A DNA stretch of 64,000 nucleotides from Rickettsia sp. MEAM1 (Bemisia tabaci). GTDB taxonomy: Bacteria; Pseudomonadota; Alphaproteobacteria; Rickettsiales; Rickettsiaceae. The stretch spans positions 930,001 through 994,000 of the forward strand of contig NZ_CP016305.1 of the NCBI RefSeq assembly GCF_002285905.1, written 5' to 3'. Below, piece by piece: positions 9,151 through 18,704 of the stretch. How positions within the stretch are numbered: position 1 is the first letter of the stretch; each line of letters begins with the position of its first letter. Below the pieces are notes generated by a model, which ran no database searches, was not told the DNA's origin, and saw nothing but the letters and a program-made list of their open reading frames with translations. Both the position numbers and the translations under genes were made by a program.

Positions 9151-9275
9151 CAGCATGTTTCAGAAAGCTCTAGACAAGATGAATTTCAAGGTGAGCCTGC
9201 GGAGCGTATATTAAATACGTGAGCAAAGGCGAATCCTGCAAAATTCGCTTGTATCGAGCTTTATAGAATGTGCTG
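9151..9275. repeat. Family D repeat
   Basis: Imperfect palindrome bounded by CAGCAT / TGCTG with inner AAAGCTC / GAGCTTT and the core GCGTATATTAAATACGTGAG. It lies in the 353-bp gap between nuoF and lepB, which otherwise holds only the B element at 9311. Confidence 0.8.
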
Positions 9276-9310
9276 TATGTCATCCTTAGGGCGTCAACTT
9301 AAGTACCGGT

Positions 9311-9432
9311 GTCATCCCGTGGCTTGACCACAGGATCCAGCATAAAGCGAGATAAAATCGAGCTTTTAGCTTTAAAAACTTGTTGTATTTAGGCTTCTTT
9401 TTCTGGATACCGTGGTCAAGCCATAGGATGAC
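9311..9432. repeat. Family B palindromic element
   Basis: Starts GTCATCCCGTGGCTTGACCA and ends GGTCAAGCCATAGGATGAC. The inner sequence (AAAGCGAGATAAAATCGAGC...TTGTTGTATTTAGG) is shared with the A elements at 1613 and 18505, so A and B are arm variants of one family. Confidence 0.85.
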
Positions 9433-9456
9433 AGCACTGATCAATACAATGACATT

Positions 9457-10713
9457 TTATTGCTGCATTCTTTCTTCAATCTCGCTTCTGAAATGACGTA
9501 TAAGCCCCTGAATTGGCCAAGCGGCAGCATCACCTAAAGCACAAATAGTATGCCCCTCTATTTCCTTTGTAACTTCAAGAAGCTGATCTATCTCGGATTT
9601 TTTGGCATCACCTTTAACGAGCCGCATCATAACACGCCACATCCAGCCTGTACCCTCACGGCACGGCGTACACTGACCGCAAGACTCGTGCATATAGAAC
9701 TTACTAAGACGTGCTATTGCATAAATAATATCAGTTGATTTATCCATAACAATAATCCCACCAGTACCTAAACTAGAGCCTGCTGCCTTTAAGCTATCAA
9801 AATCCATATCGGCAGTTTCGCATAGAGACTTAGGAAGCAGAGGAACAGAAGAGCCACCTGGTATTATGGCTTTAAGGTTATCCCAACCGCCACGAACACC
9901 ACCTGCATGTTTTTCGATTATTTCTTTTAAAGGAATCCCCATTGCCTCTTCAACATTACAAGGCTTATTAACATGACCTGATATACAAAAAATCTTAGTA
10001 CCGGTATTATTTGGCTTACCGATGGATGCAAACCAGCTAGCTCCTCGCCTTAAAATAGTTGGTACTACCGCAATAGATTCAACATTATTTATAGTAGTTG
10101 GACAGCCATACAACCCAAAGCCCGCCGGAAAAGGCGGCTTTAGCCTCGGCATACCTTTTTTACCCTCTAAACTTTCAAGCAGTGCTGTTTCTTCGCCGCA
10201 AATGTAAGCCCCAGCTCCACGATGCAAATAAATATCACAATTAAAGCCTGAACCGCAAGCATTTTTTCCTATCAAGCCATCTTTATATGCTTCATCTAAC
10301 GCACGCTGAATATTGGAAGCTTCGTTGTAAAACTCCCCTCTAATATAGATATAACAGCTATTTGCTCCTATGGCAAAACTGGCAAGCAAACACCCTTCTA
10401 TTAACTTATGTGGTTCATATCTTAATATATCCCGATCTTTGCAAGTGCCGGGTTCAGATTCATCAGCATTAACTACTAGATAAGATGGCTTTTTTGATTC
10501 TTTAGGCATAAAAGACCATTTAGTGCCGGTAGAAAATCCTGCACCACCTCGTCCTCTAAGTCCTGATTTCTTAACTTCTTCAATAATCCACTCTTTGCCT
10601 TTATTAAGCAATGCTTTAGTATTATCCCAATCACCACGCTTCTTGCTAGATTTCAAATCATGGCTCTGCTCACCATGTAAATTAGTAAAAATTCTATCTT
10701 CTTTTTTCAGCAT
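9457..10713 (-). CDS. nuoF: NADH-quinone oxidoreductase subunit F
   Basis: 418-residue subunit where NADH is oxidised by FMN in complex I. NADH/FMN-binding glycine-rich segments are [16 protein letters not shown] (about residues 50-65) and [19 protein letters not shown]. Cluster N3 ligands lie in [12 protein letters not shown], with the fourth cysteine in HTICALGDA. It is separated from nuoABC by about 8 kb, as in Rickettsia generally, where nuo genes are split into groups. Confidence 0.97.
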   Translation of the reverse strand: MLKKEDRIFTNLHGEQSHDLKSSKKRGDWDNTKALLNKGKEWIIEEVKKSGLRGRGGAGFSTGTKWSFMPKESKKPSYLVVNADESEPGTCKDRDILRYEPHKLIEGCLLASFAIGANSCYIYIRGEFYNEASNIQRALDEAYKDGLIGKNACGSGFNCDIYLHRGAGAYICGEETALLESLEGKKGMPRLKPPFPAGFGLYGCPTTINNVESIAVVPTILRRGASWFASIGKPNNTGTKIFCISGHVNKPCNVEEAMGIPLKEIIEKHAGGVRGGWDNLKAIIPGGSSVPLLPKSLCETADMDFDSLKAAGSSLGTGGIIVMDKSTDIIYAIARLSKFYMHESCGQCTPCREGTGWMWRVMMRLVKGDAKKSEIDQLLEVTKEIEGHTICALGDAAAWPIQGLIRHFRSEIEERMQQ

Positions 10714-10771
10714 AAATTACTCTTAAGGGTTATGGAATATACTAATTATGTCATCCCTGTAACTCATTTAC

Positions 10772-10797
10772 GTCATTCCCGCGAAAGCGGGAATGAC
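10772..10797. repeat. Minimal palindromic hairpin
   Basis: A perfect 26-bp hairpin GTCATTCCCGC/GAAA/GCGGGAATGAC between secF and nuoF. An identical one lies at 23721. Confidence 0.85.
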
Positions 10798-10812
10798 ATA
10801 ATACTCATTACA

Positions 10813-11733
10813 TTAAACTGTTTTCTTCTCAAATTTTCTATTGGCAAATATCGTAAGTATTGGAGCGGAAATAAAAATAGATGAATAAGTCCCTGCTATT
10901 ATTCCAAAAAATACCAGTACGCTAAAACTACGGATTGCCTCACCACCAAAAAGAACCAGTGCCAAATTAGCAAGTAGAGTTGTCACTACTGTTAAAATTG
11001 TTCTGGATAGAGTTTCGTTGATACTTAAATTTATAATTTCCGTGATGCCTTTTTTATGATATTTACGTAAATTTTCCCTAATCCTATCATATATCACCAC
11101 CGAATCATTAACAGAATATCCTATGATAGTTAACACTGCTGCAATGGTGCTTAAGTTAAAATCAAGTTTTGTTATACTCATAAACCCTAGTGCTAATATA
11201 ACATCATGCACTAAAGCAATAAGTATACCAAGCCCGAAATACCATTCAAAACGCACCCAAATATAAACCATAATTGCCGCAAACGAAAATAGCATCGCCA
11301 TAGTACCCGCCTCAATTAGCTGCCTACCGACCTGCGGACCAACAAAATCTACCTTACGATATTCAAAATTATAAGGAAAATTATTTTGTAAAGCTGTCTT
11401 TATTAGCTCAATATTTTTCATTAAATTATCTTCGCTACTACTACCAAATCTAATCGATAAGTCACGCTCACTACCAAAGTTTTGCAGCACTACTTCACCA
11501 ATTCCAAGCTCACCTAAAACTTGACGCATTTTTGGTAAATCTGGCGTTTGGTCAAGCCTTACTTCTATAACTATACCTCCGGCAAAATCAATACCGAAAT
11601 TAAATTTGTACATACCAATCCAAATAAAGCTAATGAGTGATAAAATAATTGAGAAAGTGTAACTGACTTTTTTAAAATGCATAAAATCAAAATCGATTTT
11701 ATTAGGCAAAAGCCTCAAAGGATAAATTTGCAT
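10813..11733 (-). CDS. secF: Protein translocase subunit SecF
   Basis: 306-residue inner-membrane protein that works with SecD to use proton-motive force in late export steps. The first helix is near residues 24-42, followed by the SecF signature [14 protein letters not shown]. The C-terminal five-helix bundle includes [17 protein letters not shown], the RND-type SecD/SecF motif. No secD lies next to it. Confidence 0.96.
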   Translation of the reverse strand: MQIYPLRLLPNKIDFDFMHFKKVSYTFSIILSLISFIWIGMYKFNFGIDFAGGIVIEVRLDQTPDLPKMRQVLGELGIGEVVLQNFGSERDLSIRFGSSSEDNLMKNIELIKTALQNNFPYNFEYRKVDFVGPQVGRQLIEAGTMAMLFSFAAIMVYIWVRFEWYFGLGILIALVHDVILALGFMSITKLDFNLSTIAAVLTIIGYSVNDSVVIYDRIRENLRKYHKKGITEIINLSINETLSRTILTVVTTLLANLALVLFGGEAIRSFSVLVFFGIIAGTYSSIFISAPILTIFANRKFEKKTV

Positions 11734-11807
11734 TATTAATATTTTATTGAATAAGAATGATATTTGTATTATATAGTAGTAAATTCAAAAAGGTTAAATA
11801 ATTTTTT

Positions 11808-12044
11808 ATGTCTGAAGTAGTAGTAAAAGAACAATTAGAGCAATATTTAAGCAAAATAGAACGGTTAGAGCAAGAAAAAGCTGATCTATCTGAAGAAATT
11901 AAGGATATTTTTCAAGATGCTTCTTCACACGGATTTGATGTTAAAGCGATGAAAACTGTTTTAAAGCTAAAAAAACTTGATAAAGATAAACTAGCTGAAC
12001 AGGACGCTATGCTTGAGCTATATAGAGATACTTTAGGAATATAA
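11808..12044 (+). CDS. GapR-like DUF2312 DNA-binding protein
   Basis: 78 residues, mostly charged coiled coil (QLEQYLSKIERLEQEKADLS), then the conserved KDIFQDASSHGFDVKAMKTV and KKLDKDKLAEQDAMLELYRD. This matches the UPF0335/DUF2312 family that includes GapR of Caulobacter, a nucleoid protein that binds overtwisted AT-rich DNA ahead of forks and polymerases. It stands alone and diverges from secF across a 74-bp AT-rich gap that probably holds both promoters. Confidence 0.88.
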   Translation: MSEVVVKEQLEQYLSKIERLEQEKADLSEEIKDIFQDASSHGFDVKAMKTVLKLKKLDKDKLAEQDAMLELYRDTLGI

Positions 12045-12072
12045 GTATACTAGTCTACTAATTTTTCATTTA

Positions 12073-12106
12073 TGAGAAGTAACCACTATAGTAAAATTAC
12101 TTCTCA
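12073..12106. terminator. Possible shared hairpin between gapR-like gene and lpxA
   Basis: A 10-bp perfect stem TGAGAAGTAA / TTACTTCTCA spans the lpxA stop codon between convergent genes. No strong T-run follows on either strand, so its role as a terminator is uncertain. Confidence 0.4.
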
Positions 12107-12891
12107 AAAGAACAAACTGATCTATTACTGCCCTGCTCAAGGAAATCTATAATTTGCATTACTATAGAATTGTTTTTATATTTCTCTTGAGCTTGCTTGA
12201 TTCGATCAGCGAAATTACCCTCACCTAAAAAGATTTCTTGAACTATTTTTAAAGCGTTTAAAGACTCTGCTTTATCAAACCCTTTCCTATTCATGCCGAT
12301 TAAGTTTAGCCCCTCAAGTACTGCACGTTTGCCGCTTGCAAGACCAAAAGGGATTACATCAGCTCCAACTGGTGATAAGCCGCCAATCATTGAGTGTTTA
12401 CCAATTCTTGCATATTGATGAACCGCAGATAAGCCACCAATTATGACATAGTCTTGTACTTCTATATGTCCAGCTAGGCTTACATAATTAGCAAACACTA
12501 CATTATTACCAATTTTGCAATCATGACCGATATGAACACCAACCATAAATAAATTATTATTTCCTATGCTTGTAATCATTCCGCCGCCTTGGCTTCCTGC
12601 CTGCACTGTAACATATTCTCTAATAATATTGTTAGAACCAATTATCATATTTGACCGCTCATTATTATATTTTAAGATTTGCGGAGGTTGACCAATAGAC
12701 GCAAACGGATAAATTACTGTATTTTCCCCGATTTCAGTAATCCCCTCAATAACTACGTGAGACTTTAGTTCTACATTATCATGCAGTATTACTTCTGGAC
12801 CAATAATACAGTATGGACCAACTTTTACGTTCTTACCAAGTTTTGCACCTTCAGCAATTATACTAGTTGGATGTATATTAGAATTTGACAC
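12097..12891 (-). CDS. lpxA: UDP-N-acetylglucosamine O-acyltransferase
   Basis: 264-residue cytosolic enzyme for the first step of lipid A synthesis, acylating UDP-GlcNAc at O-3 from acyl-ACP. The left-handed beta-helix hexapeptides run from the N-terminus. The catalytic histidines sit in MVGVHIGHDCKIG (H120, H123), and a helical C-terminus follows. It is the last gene of lpxD-fabZ-lpxA, 10 bp after fabZ. Rickettsiae make lipid A, which fits. Confidence 0.96.
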   Translation of the reverse strand: MSNSNIHPTSIIAEGAKLGKNVKVGPYCIIGPEVILHDNVELKSHVVIEGITEIGENTVIYPFASIGQPPQILKYNNERSNMIIGSNNIIREYVTVQAGSQGGGMITSIGNNNLFMVGVHIGHDCKIGNNVVFANYVSLAGHIEVQDYVIIGGLSAVHQYARIGKHSMIGGLSPVGADVIPFGLASGKRAVLEGLNLIGMNRKGFDKAESLNALKIVQEIFLGEGNFADRIKQAQEKYKNNSIVMQIIDFLEQGSNRSVCSFEK

Positions 12892-12901
12892 TACTATACC
12901 C

Positions 12902-13339
12902 TTAAGATTTATCTTTTATCATTGCAGTAAATTTACTCTCCGCTGCCATTTCACCATCAACTTTAACCGTACTTGAAAACTTCCATACATTAGCTCTTTG
13001 CTGATCAATAGTAGCATGAATATGCATTGTATCCCCAGGCTGGACAACTTTGCGAAATTTTGAGTTCTCGATAGCCATTAAAAATACTTCTTTATTTTTA
13101 GTAGAGCCGAGAGATTTAGCAACTAATATAGCTGCAAGCTGTGCCATAGCTTCAACCATTAAAACCCCAGGCATAACAGGTCTTGCTGGAAAATGTCCTG
13201 TAAATTGTGGCTCATTAACAGTAACATTTTTAATGCCAGTTATTGATTTATTAGGATCAATTTCAACTACTTTATCCACTAATAAAAACGGATAACGATG
13301 AGGTATCAAATCCATAATTTCGGTAATATCGATAGTCAT
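12902..13339 (-). CDS. fabZ: 3-hydroxyacyl-ACP dehydratase FabZ
   Basis: 145-residue hot-dog-fold dehydratase of fatty acid synthesis. It draws on the same 3-hydroxyacyl-ACP pool as LpxA and LpxD. The catalytic pair is H49 in [13 protein letters not shown] and E63 in MVEAMAQLA. It lies directly between lpxD (adjacent base) and lpxA, an arrangement that balances lipid A and phospholipid synthesis. Confidence 0.97.
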   Translation of the reverse strand: MTIDITEIMDLIPHRYPFLLVDKVVEIDPNKSITGIKNVTVNEPQFTGHFPARPVMPGVLMVEAMAQLAAILVAKSLGSTKNKEVFLMAIENSKFRKVVQPGDTMHIHATIDQQRANVWKFSSTVKVDGEMAAESKFTAMIKDKS

Positions 13340-14368
13340 TTATTTAGATCTCTTATTTATTAATTGTTTCATAATAATAGATTGTCTGTGCCAATCCATA
13401 ATAGGTACAGCTGGACTACCGCCAACAATCTTACCCGCTTCTATATTTTGTGCTACACCGCCTTGCGCTGCTACCTGAGCTCCATCACCTATATTTAAAT
13501 GTCCAGCGACTCCCACTTGCCCTCCAAGAGCACAATATTTACCAATTACGCTACTTCCGGCTATGCCTGCTTGTGCTACAATAATAGAGCCTTTACCTAT
13601 TTTGACGCTATGCCCGATCTGCACTAAATTATCTATACGGCATAAATCTTCTATAATAGTATCTTGCAGCGATCCCCTATCAATAGTAGTGTTAGCACCG
13701 ATTTCAACATTATTACCGATTTTAACGATTCCGGTATGAAATATTTTATGATGCATACCTTTTTCAGTAGAAAAGCCAAACCCGTCTTGGCCAATTCTTG
13801 CTCCTGAAAGTACTACAACATCATCTCCTATAACAGAATAATTTATTGATACATTAGATTCAATTCTAGCATTTCTGCCAATAACCACTCCTGTACCTAT
13901 AAAGCTGCCTGCTTCTATTATACTATCATCACCTATAATAACATTATCCTCAATAACTGCATTATGACCTATATAACAATTTTTACCTATAGTTGCTGAT
14001 TCTGCAACATAAGCTGATTTCATTATTTTAGCAGTATACGATTTTACTGGAGCATAGAAAAAATCTATTAGCTTGCCGTAAGCAAAATATGAATTTTCAG
14101 CACGCAATAAAACAGTATTGGGATTTACTTCTCCAGCAAAATCTTTTGGCACAATACAAGCTGCAGCTTTAGTATTTTTTAAAAATTGAGAATATTTAAT
14201 ATTGCTCAAAAAGCTAATATCATTAGAAGAGGCTTCTTGTAAAATTTTAATATCATGAATAGCTACATCTTCATGAATTTTAGGAGCTTCTATAAAATCT
14301 TGTAGGAAATCTGCAATTGCCGTTAGCTTTCTTGGTCCCAGATTCCTATAAAAATTACTATTTACCAT
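13340..14368 (-). CDS. lpxD: UDP-3-O-acylglucosamine N-acyltransferase
   Basis: 342-residue enzyme that adds the second hydroxyacyl chain to the lipid A precursor. An N-terminal uridine-binding domain (to about residue 105) is followed by a hexapeptide beta-helix. The catalytic histidine region is [15 protein letters not shown], and a C-terminal helical tail ends [15 protein letters not shown]. It heads lpxD-fabZ-lpxA. Upstream lie a broken repeat arm and an IS6 copy, so its promoter must lie in the 130 bp between. Confidence 0.96.
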   Translation of the reverse strand: MVNSNFYRNLGPRKLTAIADFLQDFIEAPKIHEDVAIHDIKILQEASSNDISFLSNIKYSQFLKNTKAAACIVPKDFAGEVNPNTVLLRAENSYFAYGKLIDFFYAPVKSYTAKIMKSAYVAESATIGKNCYIGHNAVIEDNVIIGDDSIIEAGSFIGTGVVIGRNARIESNVSINYSVIGDDVVVLSGARIGQDGFGFSTEKGMHHKIFHTGIVKIGNNVEIGANTTIDRGSLQDTIIEDLCRIDNLVQIGHSVKIGKGSIIVAQAGIAGSSVIGKYCALGGQVGVAGHLNIGDGAQVAAQGGVAQNIEAGKIVGGSPAVPIMDWHRQSIIMKQLINKRSK

Positions 14369-14455
14369 GCAGAATTTTAGCGGATTTAATTTGTCCCGTA
14401 AAGTATATAAGCGATAGCTTTATTATGCAACAACATTTGCAAGAAGTTTTGTATT

Positions 14456-14498
14456 GTCATCCCGTGGCGACGTTGCCAACGTGTGGATCAGTTTTTCC
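14456..14498. repeat. Partial family B arm interrupted by IS6
   Basis: GTCATCCCGTGGCGACGTTG and a degenerate return arm (GTGTGGATCAG) run straight into the IS6 left end at 14499. No matching continuation is evident at the other IS end. Confidence 0.55.
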
Positions 14499-15359
14499 GG
14501 CACCGTCAAGTTAAGGGAGGTATAAATTAAGTATTGAGCAATTACAGGGAATGATTTATAGAATAGCAGTAACAATTTATCCTAGATTTTACCGCTATGC
14601 ATATTACTCAAGCCCCGAATAGACATCGTTTTCCAGCAAGCATTATTAGCCATACAGTATGGTTATATCATCGCTTTAATAATAGTTACCGAGATGTTCA
14701 AGAGCAGATGGCTTATCGAGGTATTATATTAAGTCATGAGACTGTAAGGTTTTGGTGTTATAAGTTTGTAGTTTATTTTCAAGATGTTATTAGTAAGAGA
14801 GAGCGAAAGCCAACTGATAAATGGCATTTGGATGAGATGAATATCAAGATCAAAGGTGAAGTATTCATATTATGGAGAGCTGTTGACTCTGAGGGACATG
14901 AATTAGAAGTATTACTGCAGAAGCGTCGTAACAAGAAATCAGCTATTCGCTTTTTATCAAGATTATTGGGTAATTATCCATGTCCAAGGGTTATTGTGAC
15001 TGATAAGCTAAAAAGCTACATTAAACCAGTTAGGTATATGTGTCCTAGGACTAAGCATCGTACCGATAAAAGACTAAATAATCGGATTGAGAATGCCCAT
15101 CAGCCAACTAGGAGAAAAGAGAAGATACTGATTAAATTTAAGCATCCTAATTCAGCACAATGTACATTATCACTGATGGGAAAAGTCAGAAATATATTTG
15201 CTGTAAATGTTGGAAGATATACTAAAACAGCATCTGAGCAAAGAATTGCATTTGCGTCCGCTAAATCCATTTGGGATGAAGCTACTCAAAGACTTCTTGC
15301 TGTCTGAAATCTAAAAATATAGTACTTTGTGACACTAATTTACTTAACTTGACGGTGCC
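14499..15359 (+). mobile_element. IS6-type insertion sequence, copy 3 (861 bp)
   Basis: Identical in length and 17-bp ends to the copies at 3650 and 5609. Flanking 8-mers (gtttttcc and catttaat) do not match, so no target duplication is visible. It lies between lpxD and the ELM1-like gene and disrupts neither. Confidence 0.93.
14597..15307 (+). CDS. IS6-family transposase (copy 3)
   Basis: 236 residues, identical to the transposases at 3702 and 5707 with an intact DDE triad. Three identical copies within 12 kb, none decayed, contrast with the eroded Rpn gene in the same window and suggest recent transposition. Confidence 0.93.
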   Translation: MHITQAPNRHRFPASIISHTVWLYHRFNNSYRDVQEQMAYRGIILSHETVRFWCYKFVVYFQDVISKRERKPTDKWHLDEMNIKIKGEVFILWRAVDSEGHELEVLLQKRRNKKSAIRFLSRLLGNYPCPRVIVTDKLKSYIKPVRYMCPRTKHRTDKRLNNRIENAHQPTRRKEKILIKFKHPNSAQCTLSLMGKVRNIFAVNVGRYTKTASEQRIAFASAKSIWDEATQRLLAV

Positions 15360-15376
15360 CATTTAATTACCAGCTT

Positions 15377-16405
15377 TTATATTAAAGGTTTAATAATCTC
15401 AGCTACTCTTTCAGCTTCATCTAAATGTGGATAGCTATACTCTTCTAATTTCGTTACAGACTCATCAAACATTCTTGCTATTTTCAGCTCAACTAGTTTT
15501 TTTACAAAAATTTTGTGCTTTGCAGAATTAAAATTTGAAGGGCAGAATATATAAAGAGGTTTGCCGCTTGAAGCTGCTTCGCTGCACATTGATATAGAAT
15601 CGGCTGTAGAGATTATATATTTTGCCTCAGCGAGCATAGCGATATATGGGTTAAACCCTGTATCAGTAGTTGGGTCATAAATAATTGTCGAAGCCGGCAT
15701 GTTATTTTTAATAATTGTTTTTACCGAATCAGGTGTTCGTCTGCTAAAACTAATGAAAAAAGAAATTTTTTGATTATCATATATTCTTTTTAATAATAAA
15801 GAAAAATGAATAGCTTCTTTTTCAGTGAAATTAAATTTCTTATTGTTCCCACCGATTATTAAGGCAATAAATTCTTTAAGCTTAGGGTAGTGTTTTTGTA
15901 GTTCTGCCTCTGCTGTAGCAAATTTAGCAATTACGTTATTGATAGCTCCGTTTATTGGGATGATGTTGTCATTGCGAGGAAATGCATAGCATTGACGAAG
16001 CAATCTAGTGAAAAAGTCCTGAGATTGCCACGCTCCTTGCAGTCGCTCGCAATGACCTTGATCATGATAGGGTAAAATGACTGCCTCAAACGCTTCATAA
16101 GATAAATTAGGTTGCATTATTTGAATCAGTTTAATTTCTTTTTTTAACTTGTTTTTTAAATAAAATGCTAAAGCTGCTGTTCTTCTTCCAGCAGTAATAA
16201 TTATATCAGGTAGAGGCTTATCTAAAATATCCCGTAATATCTCTTTTTTTATATGAATAGGATAATATTTAAGTAAAAAGTTTGGCAGCTTAGCTAAGCA
16301 ATTATATTCAAGCCTAATGACTGTATATTCTTTGGATAATTTTTCAGCAAATGCAATTGCTTGATGCGTGTTGCCGGTTCTATCGTCAGCAATTACCCAT
16401 ATCAT
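15377..16405 (-). CDS. ELM1/GtrOC1-family protein with in-frame repeat insertion
   Basis: 342 residues resembling the mitochondrial-fission ELM1 family (DUF1022), which has a glycosyltransferase-B-like fold. Signatures are WVIADDRTGNTHQAIAFAE at the N-terminus, IITAGRRTAALAFYL, LIIGGNNK, and a C-terminal STADSISMCSEAASSGKPLY. Function in bacteria is unproven; a glycosyltransferase role is plausible. Residues about 117-146 come from a family C repeat inserted exactly between LPYHD and NIIPINGA, in frame. It overlaps the Mrp-type gene by 4 bp. Confidence 0.78.
   Translation of the reverse strand: MIWVIADDRTGNTHQAIAFAEKLSKEYTVIRLEYNCLAKLPNFLLKYYPIHIKKEILRDILDKPLPDIIITAGRRTAALAFYLKNKLKKEIKLIQIMQPNLSYEAFEAVILPYHDQGHCERLQGAWQSQDFFTRLLRQCYAFPRNDNIIPINGAINNVIAKFATAEAELQKHYPKLKEFIALIIGGNNKKFNFTEKEAIHFSLLLKRIYDNQKISFFISFSRRTPDSVKTIIKNNMPASTIIYDPTTDTGFNPYIAMLAEAKYIISTADSISMCSEAASSGKPLYIFCPSNFNSAKHKIFVKKLVELKIARMFDESVTKLEEYSYPHLDEAERVAEIIKPLI
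15968..16056. repeat. Family C element inside the ELM1-like gene
   Basis: Starts GTCATTGCGAGGAAATGC and ends GTCGCTCGCAATGAC with inner GCAATCTAGTGA / TGAGATTGCC. The frame is open through all 89 bp. Its translation is unlike the rest of the protein. Confidence 0.88.
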
Positions 16406-17358
16406 AAATACTCCTTTAAAGGTAATGTTAGTAAGTCAGTAAGTGGCAGTGATTTATCGCAAGCATCCGCTATTTTTGGCATAACAGGAATTTGGGCTAT
16501 TAAAGGTATGTTATATTTTTGTGATAAATGATTACCACTATTACCATCAAATAAATCGCTCATATTCTCGATTATTCCGAGTATCGGTAAATTTAATTTT
16601 TGATATAAATCTATCGAGCGTACGACATCTATTCCCGACATTTTTTGCGGAGTAGTTACTATTATCACGCCATTTAGATGATAATTCTCCAGCATACTTA
16701 AATGAATGTCGCCTGTTCCTGGTGGCATATCGATAATTAAATAATCAAGGTTATCCCATTTTGTCACCGATAATAATTGATAAATAGTTTTACTAGCCAT
16801 AGGACCACGCCAAATAATTGCGGAATAATCTTTAACGAAGAAGCCTATAGACATTACCTCGATATTTTTTGCTCTTACCGGTATTATTCGCCCACCCACT
16901 GTTTGCGGCACTTCATTAATACCAAATATATGGGGAATTGAAGGTCCATAAATATCAGCATCAACTATGCCAACTCGGTAATTCTCTAAACTTAATTGCT
17001 GAGCAATAAGAGCCGAAATAGTAGATTTGCCGACTCCTCCTTTACCTGAAGCGACTAGGATAATCTTTTTAATATTCTCTACAAAATGTTTGGGTTTTTG
17101 AGGTTTTTTTTCCACTATTCTACTTTCAGTAAAAACAATAGTTATTTTACCTATGCCGACTATTTCATTAAGCTTTTTAATTGCTTCATTCTTTATTTCT
17201 TCTGCTTCTAATTTGTCAATGCCTGATATATCTATTGAAAAACCAACATTATTATGTTTAATTATAATATTTGATATAACTTGTTTTAAAAAAGTACCGT
17301 CTTTAAAAGCAATATTATGCAGTTTATCAATAATTTGGTTTTGGTGTAAATGAGCCAT
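16402..17358 (-). CDS. Mrp/NBP35-type iron-sulfur carrier ATPase lacking the CxxC
   Basis: 318-residue P-loop ATPase of the Mrp/ApbC family, which carries Fe-S clusters to target enzymes. An N-terminal MIP18-like (DUF59) domain spans residues 1-70. The deviant Walker A is VASGKGGVGKSTIS (about residues 107-120), followed by GIVDADIYGPSIPH and LIIDMPPGTGDIHL. Odd: after ENMS, where family members usually carry a CxxC for the cluster, this protein reads DLFDGNSGNH with no cysteines. It may have lost or replaced that mode of binding. It overlaps the ELM1-like gene by 4 bp. Confidence 0.88.
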   Translation of the reverse strand: MAHLHQNQIIDKLHNIAFKDGTFLKQVISNIIIKHNNVGFSIDISGIDKLEAEEIKNEAIKKLNEIVGIGKITIVFTESRIVEKKPQKPKHFVENIKKIILVASGKGGVGKSTISALIAQQLSLENYRVGIVDADIYGPSIPHIFGINEVPQTVGGRIIPVRAKNIEVMSIGFFVKDYSAIIWRGPMASKTIYQLLSVTKWDNLDYLIIDMPPGTGDIHLSMLENYHLNGVIIVTTPQKMSGIDVVRSIDLYQKLNLPILGIIENMSDLFDGNSGNHLSQKYNIPLIAQIPVMPKIADACDKSLPLTDLLTLPLKEYL

Positions 17359-17465
17359 AATTAAATTTCCTTTTTAAGTCTGCTATAAGTTCACAACTTG
17401 ACGTTAAATACTATAATATATATAATCACTAAATCTTCAAATTTCAAAATTAATATAAAAAGCAA

Positions 17466-18503
17466 ATGCTTAGTAAAAAATATATCCCAATTTTCAAAAA
17501 GTCTCCGTGGAAAGATTTTGATAACGATAAAGATGATAACATATTCACAAGACCAAGAAAAAATCAATTTAATTTTGATAAATTTCAGTTTCAATTTAAT
17601 TTCAGTACAAAAACAATAATTTTAGTTGCTCTAGCATCTTTTGTTTTGTGGCTTGCCTCAGGTATTTATGAAGTAAAAGAGGGTGAAGAAGCGGCTGTAA
17701 CAAGGTTTGGACGTTTTGTTCGTAAAGGTTACGCTGGTCTTAATTATCGTTTACCTGCCCCATTTGAAAAAGAAATAGTCGAGAAAGTTAAACAATCAAG
17801 ACGAATTGAGATTGGATATCGTACAAATAATTCTGTGCGTAGTGGTGGTGATACCAAAAATATTGCCGGTGAAAGTATTATGTTAACTGGTGATGAGAAT
17901 ATTGTTGCTTTAAATTGTGACGTAATGTGGCATATTAGTAATCTTGAGGATTTTATGTTTAACGTACAAAAGCCTGAAGAAACAGTTAAGTCAACAGTAG
18001 AAAGTGCTGTTAGAGAAGTGATAGGGAACACACCCATTTCTTGGGTCTTATCTGATCAGAAGCAGGAAATTACTCATAAAATAGAAACATTAGCACAAAA
18101 AATTCTAGATAGTTATAACGTTGGAGTAATGATTGAAAAGGTACAATTGTTAAAAGCTGAGCCACCTGCTGAGGTAATAGATGCTTATAGAGATGTGCAG
18201 ACTTCCAAGGCAGATAAAGAAAAAGAAATAAATCAAGCTCAAGCCTATAATAATAAAGTATTACCAGAAGCTAGAGGGGCAGCAGCTAGAATTATAGAAG
18301 AAGCAGAAGCCTATAGAGAGGAAATAATATCAAAGGCCGAAGGAGATAGCCAAAGATTTAGTGCAATTTATAACCAATATGCTGCAAATAAGCAAGTAAC
18401 TAGAGACAGGCTATATTTAGAAGTAGCTGAAGAAGTATTAAGTGGCTCAAGTAAGACTATTATTAATAATGCGTTGCTGCCACATATGGCTATTAAGCCT
18501 TAA
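17466..18503 (+). CDS. hflK: Membrane protease modulator HflK
   Basis: 345-residue SPFH-domain membrane protein that forms the HflKC complex around FtsH and controls its access to membrane substrates. One N-terminal membrane helix (about residues 50-68) precedes the SPFH region (YEVKEGEEAAVTRFGRFVRK). A long helical stretch rich in Glu and Ala (EARGAAARIIEEAEAYREE) follows. It heads hflK-hflC-degP and diverges from the Mrp-type gene across a 107-bp AT-rich gap. Confidence 0.94.
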   Translation: MLSKKYIPIFKKSPWKDFDNDKDDNIFTRPRKNQFNFDKFQFQFNFSTKTIILVALASFVLWLASGIYEVKEGEEAAVTRFGRFVRKGYAGLNYRLPAPFEKEIVEKVKQSRRIEIGYRTNNSVRSGGDTKNIAGESIMLTGDENIVALNCDVMWHISNLEDFMFNVQKPEETVKSTVESAVREVIGNTPISWVLSDQKQEITHKIETLAQKILDSYNVGVMIEKVQLLKAEPPAEVIDAYRDVQTSKADKEKEINQAQAYNNKVLPEARGAAARIIEEAEAYREEIISKAEGDSQRFSAIYNQYAANKQVTRDRLYLEVAEEVLSGSSKTIINNALLPHMAIKP

Positions 18504-18504
18504 T

Positions 18505-18620
18505 GTCATCCCCAGCAACGGCTGGGATCCAGAATAAAGCGAGATATATCGAGCTTTTTATTTTAAACATTTACTGTATTCATGTTTATTTTTCTGGATT
18601 CACGCCTCCGCGGGAATGAC
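18505..18620. repeat. Family A element between hflK and hflC
   Basis: Starts GTCATCCCCAGCAACGGCTG and ends CTGGATTCACGC...GCGGGAATGAC, with the shared inner AAAGCGAGATATATCGAGC. It fills most of the 201-bp spacer inside this operon. Confidence 0.85.
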
Positions 18621-18704
18621 ATAAAAAACAGTTCTCGATTTATGCAACAACATCGGTCAAGCCGTAGTGTGGCATACAAAAAACAATAAAAAATGTTAAA
18701 TTAA

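Noticed and set aside
17391-17619. Short frames on both strands before hflK
   Set aside because: They overlap the hflK start and the divergent promoter gap; AT-rich sequence with no protein-family features.
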